Of a DNA stretch of 64,000 nt, positions 28,469 to 37,158 are shown piece after piece. The notes under the pieces were generated by a model. The model was not told the DNA's origin, ran no database searches, and was given only the letters and a program-made list of their open reading frames with translations. Each line of letters begins with the position of its first letter. Position 1 is the first letter of the stretch. A program made the translations under genes and the position numbers. The stretch comes from Bacillus pinisoli (GTDB lineage: Bacteria; Bacillota; Bacilli; Bacillales; SA4): the NCBI RefSeq assembly GCF_023036475.1, contig NZ_JAJQKI010000013.1:36179-100178 (forward strand), read 5' to 3'.

Positions 28469-28741
28469 TTAGTTGTGACCTTTTACGTTTGGATGGTGAG
28501 CAAGGTATTGCTGGTATTCTGGAAATTGATTTGGTTGAATAAAAATCTGAAATGCGTTTGATTGATCGTTTCGATAATATATGTAAGCTAATTCATCTAA
28601 CAACCATTCAGAAGTAGCTTTATCTCTAAACAGAATAAATTCAAATGTATCGGTATCCGTTAATCCATGTACCACGATCTCCTTGGAGTCTCCAACTAAG
28701 TTCGTTGATTTAACTATTTTGACTTCACTAAACTGAATCAA
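28469..28741 (-). CDS. Small protein of unknown function, 90 aa
   Basis: The TTG start is supported by GGGGGGTG 6-7 bp upstream. The product is acidic, aromatic-rich and soluble (TDTFEFILFRDKATSEWLLD then AYIYYRNDQSNAFQIFIQPN), predicted mixed alpha/beta. No family was recognised. It is convergent with the lamin-tail/PLD gene and shares its terminator. Confidence 0.65.
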   Translation of the reverse strand: MIQFSEVKIVKSTNLVGDSKEIVVHGLTDTDTFEFILFRDKATSEWLLDELAYIYYRNDQSNAFQIFIQPNQFPEYQQYLAHHPNVKGHN

Positions 28742-29176
28742 GTCTTACACCCCCCTTAGTAGTATTGTAAACAAATTACTAGCTTTTCACTAGTTTAAAT
28801 AAATGACGATGTCGTAAATCTTTTCGTGCAAATACACTTAGAAATACTAATGGCTGTTTTTTGCATTTTTAGATAAAAAGAGGAGAGTTTTATAGATTGT
28901 TTCAAAACTTCAAATGATGAGCTGATCCAAATGTAAGCTCGTTATTTTTATTGTAAAAAATAAATGGAAGAAGAAGGGATTCTGTTATCTATACTGAATA
29001 CATTAGGGAAGGATTTTCTTTTTTAATCGGTAGGTTACTTGGATCTAACTTCACTAGATGCAACAGAGTATGCGAAAACAGCCTTTTAATAAGTAAAATA
29101 TATAACAACATATCAAAAGCAACTGGAACAATGCTTAAGAAGAAATAAAAGACTAATGTAAGGTGGAAGAAACTAA
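28742..29176. other. 435-bp intergenic region with possible decayed element ends
   Basis: GGCTGTTTTTTGC at 28852 and GCGAAAACAGCC ending at 29083 are inverted and resemble the GGCTGTTTTCG end of the MITE family. The flanks (ATACTAAT and TTTTAATA) do not match and the interior does not align, so it may be an old, rearranged copy. No gene is seen. Confidence 0.3.
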
Positions 29177-29779
29177 ATGACTAAAAAATTATTATGTTTT
29201 TTGTTACTATCACTGTCTTTAGCTGGGTGTTCACTGAGTACAACAACAGAAGCAGAAGTGGATCCCTCATTATTAGATCAATTAACTGCGTTGAAAAGAG
29301 AAGTGGTTGCGTTAAATGACAAGGTAAGCGAACTGGAAGTGGAGTTAAGCGGGAGAGTAGAATTAATCGAGAATTTAGAACAAGAGACTCATTTTTTGAA
29401 AAATCAACAAGATGCCTTATACAATATGTCAAGAATGAATGAGATTTTAGTAGAAAATCTCCCGAATATTGTTCGAAAACAAGGATTTATTAAAGAAATT
29501 GAAATGGACAATGGAACTTATTTTGTAATAGATGAGGCGGAATGGGTACCAGTGGAAAGTGCACCGAACGGAGGAGAACTTGTTAATAAGACCGATGAAG
29601 AAGTGAGAATAGAGGTTCATAGTTCTCTTTCTAATGAGGTATCTATCTTTCTATTAAAAGATTCAGCTTTAGTGTACCAACCTTTTGATGATTTTAAAAA
29701 TAGTCAATACAAAGGTTTTTATAACTTCTTTATCATTGAAGAGAAGATAGTGCTTGTTAAGGAGCAACTATTACCTTAG
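29177..29779 (+). CDS. Lipoprotein with coiled-coil segment, unknown function
   Basis: The 200-residue protein has a lipoprotein signal (MTKKLLCFLLLSLSLAGC; lipobox LAGC, lipidated Cys18). Residues about 32-80 form a heptad-rich coiled coil (ALKREVVALNDKVSELEVEL), and a globular C-terminal region of about 100 residues follows. It would be anchored on the outer face of the membrane. No family was recognised. The ATG follows AAGGTGGAAG. Confidence 0.8.
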   Translation: MTKKLLCFLLLSLSLAGCSLSTTTEAEVDPSLLDQLTALKREVVALNDKVSELEVELSGRVELIENLEQETHFLKNQQDALYNMSRMNEILVENLPNIVRKQGFIKEIEMDNGTYFVIDEAEWVPVESAPNGGELVNKTDEEVRIEVHSSLSNEVSIFLLKDSALVYQPFDDFKNSQYKGFYNFFIIEEKIVLVKEQLLP

Positions 29780-29912
29780 TAGTTGTTGAGCAGAAAGCGA
29801 ATTTACAATGAGCTCCAATCATTGCGGCAGCAAGGTTAGCAGAGAACGGCTTTCTTCAGAGAATGAAACACGTCTTTTAGACATGATAGAGCATTCATAA
29901 TCGTTAATGAAT

Positions 29913-29945
29913 AAGAAAAAGGGTCAGCCATTGGCTGACCTCTTT
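29913..29945 (-). terminator. Terminator of the chemoreceptor gene at 30 kb
   Basis: On the minus strand GGTCAGCC pairs with GGCTGACC around a 3-nt loop, followed by CTTTTTCTT. It may also stop the convergent lipoprotein gene. Confidence 0.85.
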
Positions 29946-29950
29946 GTCTA

Positions 29951-31441
29951 CTATTTTTGAAGTTCCATTAATTTAGTTGTTGCCTCATCTGTATTTTGGA
30001 TAAAGGATACAAGTTCAGCATTAGACTCGTTGTGGTTTTCAATGGAAGCAGAAATTTCTTCTAGAGATGCAGTAGTTTCTTCTATAATAGCGGCAAATTC
30101 ACTAATTGTCGTTTCAATTGTCGTAGATGAATTTGAAATGGATGCAGTAATGGCCTCGTACTCTTTAAAGGTTGTATTTAAATGGTGTACGGCTTCATTA
30201 ATATCAGCAAAAACATCCAGTGTTTCTTGGGTTAATGCTACACTATCTGTCATATTTGCAGCATTTTCACTCATTTGTTGTTGGGAGAATCTAGTCTTCT
30301 CATTTACCTCTGTAAGATTCTCCGAAATGCGATTAGCGGCTCCTGTCGTCACATCAGATAGTTTACGAATTTCTTCAGCGACAACAGCAAAACCCTTCCC
30401 ACTTTCCCCGGCACGTGCTGCTTCAATAGAAGCATTTAAGGCTAGTAAATTTGTTTGTGATGCAATATCACGGATGCTATTAGAAAAGGAAGTTGTCTCG
30501 ACAATTTTATCTGCTAGATTGCTCAACGTAGTAGACATTGACTGAATAGATTGCTGAAATTCTGTCATCTTTGATAGAAGTGCTTCAATGGTTTTTGTAC
30601 CATCAGTAGAAGCTTGATTAGTACTCGATACTTGATTAGTAAGAACGTGAGCATTAGATACTAATTTTGTTACCATTTGATTTAGATTTTCAACGGATTC
30701 TGTAATAGAATTTGCTGCTTCACTTTGTGATTGCATGCCAGAGGAAATCTCATTAACAGCAATCCCCATCTCTTTAAAGGAAAATAGTTGTTCTTCACTT
30801 TGTATTCTAACTTTAGCGATATTTTCACTAATCGTTTGTGTACCAATGGCTAGATGCTTATGTTGCTCATGCTGTTGTGCAGCAAGAAGTTGAGTTTGTA
30901 CCTGAAGTTCGTTCATATCCTGCTTCATTTTCTCTGAAACTTTTAATTGGAAGAATAAGGTAAGAACGATAAGTCCGAAAATTAAATAATATGCAAATAC
31001 ACGTGAAGAGTCCAACGGCAACACTTCTAAGGAGCTAACAAAAAATAAAATAGAGATAATCAGTGCGGCAATCGAGCCCATAATCGTTGTTGATTTTTTA
31101 TTATAAATAGCAATGGTTGACAGTAAGTATAAGGGCATTAAGATCATGGTAATACTTTTTGTACTAATCATAATCAAATAAATAACAACAGATAGACCCA
31201 CAATAGTAATATAGGGAACTTGCATAGTAAAAAGCTTTTTGTAAATTAAGAAGATAAGAAAAGATAGTAGAGCAAACCCGCCAATGGACATGGTTATAAT
31301 TAATACAGCCGGTTGTTTTAACCCAATTTCGACCACGATTGCTAAAAGAAGCGAAAGTAAAGTAACGATAAAAACAAGTTTGTTCTTCCTCTCAATGTCA
31401 GCAATTAGTATCTGTTTTAATTGCTTTTGGTTATCAGTCAT
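29951..31441 (-). CDS. Methyl-accepting chemotaxis protein with multi-helix membrane domain
   Basis: From the preferred ATG at 31441 (AAGGGGC about 9 bp upstream) the product has 496 residues. It has about six hydrophobic helices between 20 and 185 and no large extracytoplasmic domain, then a cytoplasmic signalling coiled coil with [20 protein letters not shown] near residue 337. A receptor of this shape probably senses a membrane or cytoplasmic signal. An upstream start would add 21 residues. It differs clearly from the two 560-residue receptors in this window. Confidence 0.92.
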   Translation of the reverse strand: MTDNQKQLKQILIADIERKNKLVFIVTLLSLLLAIVVEIGLKQPAVLIITMSIGGFALLSFLIFLIYKKLFTMQVPYITIVGLSVVIYLIMISTKSITMILMPLYLLSTIAIYNKKSTTIMGSIAALIISILFFVSSLEVLPLDSSRVFAYYLIFGLIVLTLFFQLKVSEKMKQDMNELQVQTQLLAAQQHEQHKHLAIGTQTISENIAKVRIQSEEQLFSFKEMGIAVNEISSGMQSQSEAANSITESVENLNQMVTKLVSNAHVLTNQVSSTNQASTDGTKTIEALLSKMTEFQQSIQSMSTTLSNLADKIVETTSFSNSIRDIASQTNLLALNASIEAARAGESGKGFAVVAEEIRKLSDVTTGAANRISENLTEVNEKTRFSQQQMSENAANMTDSVALTQETLDVFADINEAVHHLNTTFKEYEAITASISNSSTTIETTISEFAAIIEETTASLEEISASIENHNESNAELVSFIQNTDEATTKLMELQK

Positions 31442-31512
31442 ACAAAACAGCCCCTTAGAGTATAGATTACTTTCTATATATCGACATTTTTCGCGAAAAG
31501 TCAATAGACTGA

Positions 31513-31545
31513 AGAAAAGAAAAACTCTTGATTACTCAAGAGTCC
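31513..31545 (-). terminator. Terminator of the CAP-domain gene
   Basis: On the minus strand ACTCTTGA pairs with TCAAGAGT, followed by TTTTCTTTTCTT. Confidence 0.85.
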
Positions 31546-31548
31546 TTC

Positions 31549-32685
31549 TTAATGACTAAAGAAATTTTGTGTATAGTAAGGCTGGGATTTGGAGTTAAAA
31601 GCAACACCAACACCAAGGTATTTAAAGTCTTTTTGAAGTATATTTTCACGGTGGCCTATTGAATTCATTAGGCCTTCATGTGCAAAAATACTGCTATATT
31701 GCCCATAAGCAAGATTCTCTCCTGCCATTGTAAATGATATGTCATCTTCTAGCATTCGGTCAAAAGGTGATTGCCCTTCAAGATTTTCATGACTGAAATA
31801 ATTATTGACGGCCATGTCTTGGCTATGCTTTCTAGCTGTTTCTTTTACATAGTCATCCCATGTTAGGGTTGATAAATCAAACTTAAGTCGGGCTGCATTT
31901 GTCAGATCAAATAGTTGGTATTCAAATCCTTCTTTTAGAAGGTCGGTTGCTTCTGTATAGTAATCTTTCTTCTGATCCTCAAGGGACTTACTAATCAGTT
32001 GTATAGCTGTAACGGTATCGTTTTGATGTTGATCATAGAAAACTGAGATATAAGTATCATTAATTAAAAACATTTCAAACTCTTTCTTTTTATCGAACTG
32101 ATAATTCACCATGCCTTTATTAATACTCGACAACGGCTCCCCTAGTTCCTGTGAAACAACTTCCCGATTACTTCCGTGCATAATTCCGTTTGAGGAAGAG
32201 ATTAAATCCTGATTTGTATAAAGGGCGACAATCTGGTTATTAGTATCATAGCCGACCATTACAAAATTTTGATAATTCTGGTGATAAGTGGTCCAATTAA
32301 TACCATATTCATTCAGTGTAGAACGCTTGGAATCACCTAATACTTGTTCTGCTTCTTCTTTTGTATCATAAAGTTGAATATTATGAACGGAGAATAGTTG
32401 CTCACTAGGAGTGGCTAAAACGGGCTTTTCAACTGGTTCGTTTTCTGTTTTTGGTGCGATATCTGTACCTAGCTTGTTAGACAATTGAATAGCCATTTCA
32501 TCAAAAGTGACTAACATTCTAGTAATTGATTCTTTTACAAATTCATTCTCTTTTATAGTTTCCGCCTGATCTTTTATATATTGAGTAAGCTCAATTTCTT
32601 GATTGGTCTCTGACTTTTTCTGCCACACACCCCAAAATGTATATAAACATAGAAAAAATGATAAAAGAAGAAGTAGTCGTTTCAA
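31549..32685 (-). CDS. CAP/SCP-domain exported protein (YlbC-like)
   Basis: The 378-residue protein has an N-terminal membrane segment or signal (about 3-20), a CAP-associated N domain (about 95-235, LYDTKEEAEQVLGDSKRSTL and GYDTNNQIVALYTNQ), and a C-terminal CAP domain (about 255-375) with the cavity residues of HSQDMAVNNYFSHENLEG and MAGENLAYG then SIGHRENIL. This domain order is that of B. subtilis YlbC. Its function is unknown; members are extracellular and often sporulation-linked. Confidence 0.88.
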   Translation of the reverse strand: MKRLLLLLSFFLCLYTFWGVWQKKSETNQEIELTQYIKDQAETIKENEFVKESITRMLVTFDEMAIQLSNKLGTDIAPKTENEPVEKPVLATPSEQLFSVHNIQLYDTKEEAEQVLGDSKRSTLNEYGINWTTYHQNYQNFVMVGYDTNNQIVALYTNQDLISSSNGIMHGSNREVVSQELGEPLSSINKGMVNYQFDKKKEFEMFLINDTYISVFYDQHQNDTVTAIQLISKSLEDQKKDYYTEATDLLKEGFEYQLFDLTNAARLKFDLSTLTWDDYVKETARKHSQDMAVNNYFSHENLEGQSPFDRMLEDDISFTMAGENLAYGQYSSIFAHEGLMNSIGHRENILQKDFKYLGVGVAFNSKSQPYYTQNFFSH

Positions 32686-32774
32686 TTTGCTTCACACTCC
32701 ATTTCTAGTACCATTTTAGCCAAAATCTATTCATTACACTCAGCATAATATGATTATTTAAACGCTTTGATTAA

Positions 32775-32934
32775 GGCTCTTTTCTAAAACTTTGTTGCTT
32801 TCAAGCTAATAATTCTAAATATCCACCCTATTTTGTACGAAAGAACGAAGTAAAAATTGTTAGAAAAGAGCAACTCCCTCTATTTAAAGGACTGGACGTT
32901 GTACTACCTAGTAAAAATCTTTACGAAAACAGCC
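32775..32934 (-). mobile_element. MITE-like element, copy D (160 bp)
   Basis: It starts GGCTCTTTTCTAAAACTTTG and ends ACGAAAACAGCC. Perfect 8-bp flanks TTGATTAA (32767-32774, 32935-32942) are identical to those of copy A. The right flank contains the stop codon of the minus-strand 63-residue gene. The ATCC/GGAT hairpin of copies A-C is deleted here; the internal GTTAGAAAAGAGCAA block is present. Confidence 0.87.
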
Positions 32935-32938
32935 TTGA

Positions 32939-33130
32939 TTAAAAATAAAAATATAAACCAAATCCTGCCATTACAAAAATTCCTAACAATAAATAGATGG
33001 AGGTTAGTCTAGTTACATTCTGTTTGGTAGATTTGCTGTACTCCTGATCGCCTTTACCAGCAAGAGCAAGAGTGCCCACAAATCCTATTAGTAATATTAA
33101 AATACCCAGTATTGACAATAGTAAAACCAT
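32939..33130 (-). CDS. Small two-helix membrane protein, 63 aa
   Basis: Two transmembrane helices (about 2-24 and 42-62) flank a hydrophilic loop (GKGDQEYSKSTKQNVTRL). AGAGGTGAG lies before the ATG. Its stop codon overlaps the target duplication of MITE copy D. The family was not recognised. It lies downstream of the Prli42-like gene in the same direction, but a strong terminator separates them. Confidence 0.7.
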   Translation of the reverse strand: MVLLLSILGILILLIGFVGTLALAGKGDQEYSKSTKQNVTRLTSIYLLLGIFVMAGFGLYFYF

Positions 33131-33158
33131 TCACTCACCTCTATATCAAAATCAGACT

Positions 33159-33194
33159 ACTAAAAAGAACGACTAGTTAGTCGTTCTTTTTAGT
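33159..33194 (-). terminator. Perfect 17-bp palindromic terminator after the Prli42-like gene
   Basis: ACTAAAAAGAACGACTA pairs perfectly with its complement across a 2-bp centre. The outer A/T arms provide T tracts on either strand. It lies 10 bp beyond the stop of the 30-codon gene. Confidence 0.85.
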
Positions 33195-33204
33195 CCCGTG
33201 CTAT

Positions 33205-33297
33205 TTAAAAGAACATTGCCGCTCCAGTAAACAGAGTGGTTAATAGCATAGATCCAATCATTAAGTACACAACAATTTTTTGAGTTTTACGGGACAT
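33205..33297 (-). CDS. prli42: Prli42-like stressosome-associated mini-protein, 30 aa
   Basis: The product has 30 residues: a basic N-terminus (MSRKTQKIV) and a single helix (VYLMIGSMLLTTLFTGAAMFF). Size, charge pattern and the LLTTLxTG core fit Prli42, the membrane anchor that in Listeria tethers the stressosome and is conserved in Bacillus. AAAGGGGGAAAC precedes the ATG. Longer upstream readings in frame lack a ribosome site. It is divergent from the epimerase gene. Confidence 0.72.
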   Translation of the reverse strand: MSRKTQKIVVYLMIGSMLLTTLFTGAAMFF

Positions 33298-33475
33298 TTT
33301 GTTTCCCCCTTTATAAATTCCTATTAATAATATTTTAACGTTATGACTAATACAGGACAAGTCATAAATAGTGGCAGGAAATCGAGACTGAAACATAGAA
33401 ATACATAGAAGATTGTCTCTATCTATTATACTATTAGTGTATGCGTTTTCTTAACTTATATGAGGGGGGCTTTCC

Positions 33476-33877
33476 ATGATAAAGAAAATTGATCATATTG
33501 GGATTGCGGTAAGATCTATTGAGGATTCCTTAAAGTTCTATGTTGACATTTTACAACTACCCCTATTAGGGATAGAAACTGTAGAATCAGAACAAGTAAA
33601 GGTAGCTTTTATATCAGCTGGAGAAACAAAGTTAGAGCTATTAGAGCCAATGTCTGAAAAAAGTCCCGTAGCTGCTTTTCTAGAACGAAGAGGAGAAGGT
33701 ATTCATCACGTTGCCCTTGGAGTAGATTCCATTGAGGAACGTATTAAGGATATGAAAGAACATGGAATTAAGATGATTCACGAACAGCCTAAACCAGGGG
33801 CTGGTGGAGCTCAAATCGCATTCATGCATCCAAAGTCAACAGGCAATGTATTAGTAGAGCTTTGTGAGAAGAAATAG
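33476..33877 (+). CDS. mce: Methylmalonyl-CoA epimerase (YqjC-like)
   Basis: The 133-residue VOC protein has metal ligands at the family positions (IDHIGIAV with His7; GIHHVALGV; VLVELCEK with the terminal Glu). It converts (S)- to (R)-methylmalonyl-CoA, linking the carboxylase to the mutase encoded 25 kb upstream. GAGGGGGGC precedes the ATG. It lies 12 bp before the carboxyltransferase gene, the order of B. subtilis yqjC-yqjD. Confidence 0.93.
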   Translation: MIKKIDHIGIAVRSIEDSLKFYVDILQLPLLGIETVESEQVKVAFISAGETKLELLEPMSEKSPVAAFLERRGEGIHHVALGVDSIEERIKDMKEHGIKMIHEQPKPGAGGAQIAFMHPKSTGNVLVELCEKK

Positions 33878-33889
33878 GAGGGATTCAGC

Positions 33890-35437
33890 TTGGATATTTA
33901 TCAAAAAATAGATGAATTATATGATAAGAGGCGTGAGGTAGAACTAGGTGGTGGCGATGAGCGAATTGATAAACAGCACGAGAAGGGAAAGCTTACAGCC
34001 AGAGAAAGAATTGACCTATTAGTGGATCCGGGCAGCTTTGTTGAATTAAATCCATTTATTGAGCATCGTTCCCAGGATTTTGGATTAGCAGGAAAAGAGG
34101 GACCAGGTGATGGCGTAGTTACTGGTTATGGTAAGGTGAACGGCCGTCCAATCTACCTGTTTTCTCAGGATTTCACTGTGTTCGGTGGAGCGCTAGGTGA
34201 GATGCATGCGAAAAAAATATCTTCCATTATGGACTTAGCTGCAAAAAATGGTGCACCCATTGTGGGACTCAATGACTCAGGAGGCGCTCGTATTCAAGAA
34301 GGTGTGGTATCATTAGATGGTTATGGTCATATTTTCTATCGAAATTCAATCTACTCTGGTGTAATTCCACAGATTTCAGTCATCATGGGTCCTTGTGCAG
34401 GAGGTGCCGTTTATTCACCAGCCATCACAGATTTTGTTTTTATGGTGGAAAAAACAAGTCAAATGTTCATTACTGGACCAAAGGTAATTGAAACGGTAAC
34501 TGGCGAAAAAATCTCTTCGGAAGATCTAGGTGGGGCAGACGTACATAACTCGATTAGTGGAAATGCGCATTTTTCAGGATCGACTGAACAAGAAGTGTTA
34601 GAGCAGGTCCGTCACTTATTAAGTTATTTGCCTCAGAACAACGAAGAAAAGCCCCCTCTTTTAGCTGGAGATGATGAGGATGATTACCGTTCTGAATTAA
34701 CAGAAACCATACCTTTTGATGCAGTTAGACCTTACGATGTAAGAAAAGTAATAGAAGAAGTAGTAGATACAAACTCCTTCTTAGAAATACATAAGGATTT
34801 TGCCAGAAATATTGTGGTTGGATTAGCGAGGATAAAGGGAGAAGTTGTAGGGTTAGTATGTAACCAGCCGAAGGTAATGGCGGGTGGGCTTGATATTGAT
34901 TCATCAGATAAAGCAGCCAGATTTATACGATTCTGTGACTCATTTAATATCCCAATTATTACTTTTGAGGACGTTACTGGATTTTTCCCTGGAGTAAAAC
35001 AAGAACATGGGGGAATTATCCGTCATGGAGCCAAGATCCTGTATGCATACTCAGAAGCAACAGTACCGAAGCTGACAGTTATTCTACGTAAGGCATATGG
35101 AGGAGCGTATGTTGCTTTAAACAGTAAAGCAATTGGAGCTGATATTGTCTATGCTTGGCCGAATGCAGAGATTGCGGTCATGGGACCACAAGGGGCAGCG
35201 AATATTATATTCGCTAGAGAAATTGCCGAAAGTGAAGACCCGGAAAAAACGAGAGCAGCGAAAATCGAAGAATATCGCGAAAAATTTGCCAATCCATATG
35301 TTGCTGCTAAAATGGGTATGGTTGATGATGTGATTGATCCAAGAGAGACAAGAATTAAACTCATTCAAGCACTAGAGATGCTTCGAAATAAGCGTGAGGA
35401 ACGACCAAGAAAAAAACATGGAAATATTCCATTGTAA
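33890..35437 (+). CDS. yqjD: Acyl-CoA (propionyl-CoA type) carboxylase carboxyltransferase subunit
   Basis: The 515-residue protein has the two crotonase-like halves of the carboxyltransferase family (about 20-270 and 275-510). Signatures include KLTARERIDLLVDPGSF, LNDSGGARIQEGV, GPCAGGAVYSPA and the second-half oxyanion loop RKAYGGAYVAL. Start is TTG after AGGAGGG. It would transfer CO2 from carboxybiotin to propionyl-CoA. No biotin carboxylase or biotin carrier gene is in the window, so those subunits must be elsewhere. The methylmalonyl-CoA decarboxylase alpha annotation is a related alternative. Confidence 0.92.
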   Translation: MDIYQKIDELYDKRREVELGGGDERIDKQHEKGKLTARERIDLLVDPGSFVELNPFIEHRSQDFGLAGKEGPGDGVVTGYGKVNGRPIYLFSQDFTVFGGALGEMHAKKISSIMDLAAKNGAPIVGLNDSGGARIQEGVVSLDGYGHIFYRNSIYSGVIPQISVIMGPCAGGAVYSPAITDFVFMVEKTSQMFITGPKVIETVTGEKISSEDLGGADVHNSISGNAHFSGSTEQEVLEQVRHLLSYLPQNNEEKPPLLAGDDEDDYRSELTETIPFDAVRPYDVRKVIEEVVDTNSFLEIHKDFARNIVVGLARIKGEVVGLVCNQPKVMAGGLDIDSSDKAARFIRFCDSFNIPIITFEDVTGFFPGVKQEHGGIIRHGAKILYAYSEATVPKLTVILRKAYGGAYVALNSKAIGADIVYAWPNAEIAVMGPQGAANIIFAREIAESEDPEKTRAAKIEEYREKFANPYVAAKMGMVDDVIDPRETRIKLIQALEMLRNKREERPRKKHGNIPL

Positions 35438-35454
35438 AACCAGGAGGGACATCG

Positions 35455-36573
35455 ATGATTAATCAAGAAAGACTACTAAATGAATTCTTAGAACTAGTTC
35501 AAGTTGATTCTGAAACAAAGTTTGAAGCTGAAATCTCAAAAGTGCTAAAAGAAAAATTTACAGAACTTGGAGTAGATGTATTTGATGATGAAACAATGGA
35601 GGTAACAGGACATGGTGCCGGCAATCTTATATGTACTCTTCAAGGTACGAAAGCTTCGGTAGATCCTATTTACTTTACTTCTCATATGGATACAGTTGTT
35701 CCAGGAAAGGGAATTAAACCTTCTGTTCAGGATGGTTATGTTGTGACAGATGGTACAACCATACTAGGAGCAGATGATAAAGCGGGTCTAGCTGCTATGC
35801 TTGAAGCTGTGAAGGTCCTGAAGGAAAATAATATTCCTCATGGAACTATCCAATTCATTATTACAGTAGGCGAAGAATCTGGACTTGTTGGTGCGAAAGC
35901 TCTAGATCCAGAGAGAGTGATTGCTATATTCGGATATGCTTTAGATAGTGATGGAAAAGTTGGAAATATTATTGTTGCAGCTCCGACGCAGGCCAAAGTA
36001 AAAGCCACCATACTTGGAAAAACAGCTCATGCAGGGGTTGCACCTGAAAAAGGTGTTTCCGCCATCACGATTGCTTCAAAAGCCATCTCAAGAATGCCAT
36101 TAGGTCGCATTGATGAAGAGACTACAGCAAATATTGGCCGATTTGAGGGTGGACAACAAACAAATATAGTGTGCGATCGAGTAGATATTTTGGCGGAGGC
36201 ACGTTCATTAGTAGGCGAGAAAATGGAAGCACAAGTACAAAAGATGAAAGAAGCGTTTGAATCTGCTGCTGAGGAAATGGGTGGTCGTGCAGAAGTTGAA
36301 GTTACGGTTATGTACCCAGGGTTTAAGTATGGAGAAGGAGACCATGTTGTGGAAGTGGCTCGTCGTGCTTCGGCATCTATTGGTCGTACGTCAGAATTGC
36401 AAAAGAGCGGTGGAGGTAGTGATGCAAACGTCATAGCAGGACATGGTATCCCTACTGTAAACCTAGCAGTTGGTTATGAGGAAATTCATACAACGAATGA
36501 AAGAATGCCAATCGAAGAGTTAGTAAAGACTGCTGAACTAGTAGTGGCAATAATTGAAGAAGTAGCAAAGTAA
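35455..36573 (+). CDS. yqjE: M20/M25/M40-family peptidase, tripeptidase-T-like (YqjE)
   Basis: The 372-residue metallopeptidase has the zinc ligands of the PepT-like family: SHMDTVVPGKG, TTILGADDKAGLAAM (bridging Asp), TVGEESGLVGA (catalytic and metal Glu), YALDSDG, and a late His in GYEEIHTTNE. An insert dimerisation domain spans about 180-290. It follows the carboxyltransferase gene by 17 bp with AGGAGGG before the ATG, and is the last gene of the yqjC-D-E operon. Peptide substrates are inferred. Confidence 0.92.
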   Translation: MINQERLLNEFLELVQVDSETKFEAEISKVLKEKFTELGVDVFDDETMEVTGHGAGNLICTLQGTKASVDPIYFTSHMDTVVPGKGIKPSVQDGYVVTDGTTILGADDKAGLAAMLEAVKVLKENNIPHGTIQFIITVGEESGLVGAKALDPERVIAIFGYALDSDGKVGNIIVAAPTQAKVKATILGKTAHAGVAPEKGVSAITIASKAISRMPLGRIDEETTANIGRFEGGQQTNIVCDRVDILAEARSLVGEKMEAQVQKMKEAFESAAEEMGGRAEVEVTVMYPGFKYGEGDHVVEVARRASASIGRTSELQKSGGGSDANVIAGHGIPTVNLAVGYEEIHTTNERMPIEELVKTAELVVAIIEEVAK

Positions 36574-36574
36574 T

Positions 36575-36600
36575 CAGGGGCCTATTTTGGCCTCTTTTCT
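36575..36600 (+). terminator. Terminator of the yqjC-D-E operon
   Basis: AGGGGCC pairs with GGCCTCT around TATTTT and is followed by TTTCTTATT. Confidence 0.75.
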
Positions 36601-36610
36601 TATTCTAAAA

Positions 36611-36774
36611 GGCTCTTCTCGGATAGATTGTTGCTTTCAATACTAGTTGAATGTCATCTACTTTTCATCTAGATCGTTGCTCTTTTCTAAACGATAAATA
36701 CGGCATTTACGTTTAAAGTGAGCTTGACTTCAGATATAGTAGATTAGAAAGTAACAAAGTTTTAGAAAAAAGCC
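36611..36774 (+). mobile_element. MITE-like element, copy E (164 bp, second subfamily)
   Basis: It starts GGCTCTTCTCGGATAGATTG and ends AGTTTTAGAAAAAAGCC. The flanks TTCTAAAA (36603-36610) and TCCTAAAA (36775-36782) match at 7 of 8. The interior (CTACTTTTCATCTAGA, CGATAAATACG, TTGACTTCAGATA) is shared with copy F and differs from copies A-D. Confidence 0.82.
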
Positions 36775-36798
36775 TCCTAAAAAGAAAGGAAGAGTGTG

Positions 36799-37158
36799 AT
36801 GGAAAAAATTAATATTAATGAAAAGTTTGCGATGTTTCATGAACATTGGAGTCCGAGAATTGCTGGAGAAATAAACGATATGCATGTCAAATTTGCCAAA
36901 TTAAAAGGGGAGTTTGTTTGGCATCACCATGAACAAGAAGATGAGATGTTTCTAGTAGTAAAAGGGACGCTACTTCTCAAGTTTAGAGATCGCGATGTTA
37001 CTGTAAATGAAGGTGAATTTATTATCGTCCCAAAAGGAATAGAGCATTTACCAGTGGCAGCAGAAGAAGTACATGTACTATTGTTTGAACCCAAGTCGAC
37101 ACTCAATACTGGTACTGAGGTTAATGATCGGACAGTCTCTAATTTACAAAGCATCTAA
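36799..37158 (+). CDS. Cupin-domain protein
   Basis: The 119-residue single-domain cupin has motif 1 as WHHHEQEDEMFLVVKG and motif 2 as PKGIEHLPVAAEE, with the three His and one Glu expected to bind a metal. Its role is unknown; such small cupins include isomerases and metabolite sensors. AAAGGAAGAG selects the ATG at 36799. Its last 4 bases overlap the end of the convergent Spo0E-like gene. Confidence 0.88.
   Translation: MEKININEKFAMFHEHWSPRIAGEINDMHVKFAKLKGEFVWHHHEQEDEMFLVVKGTLLLKFRDRDVTVNEGEFIIVPKGIEHLPVAAEEVHVLLFEPKSTLNTGTEVNDRTVSNLQSI

Noticed and set aside
30030..30545. 171-codon plus-strand frame inside the minus-strand chemoreceptor
   Set aside because: It is antisense to the conserved signalling coiled coil. 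The chemoreceptor frame is unmistakable and the antisense product has no recognisable domain.
36027..36434. 135-codon antisense frame within the M20 peptidase gene
   Set aside because: It mirrors conserved codons of the peptidase and lacks a ribosome site or any family resemblance.
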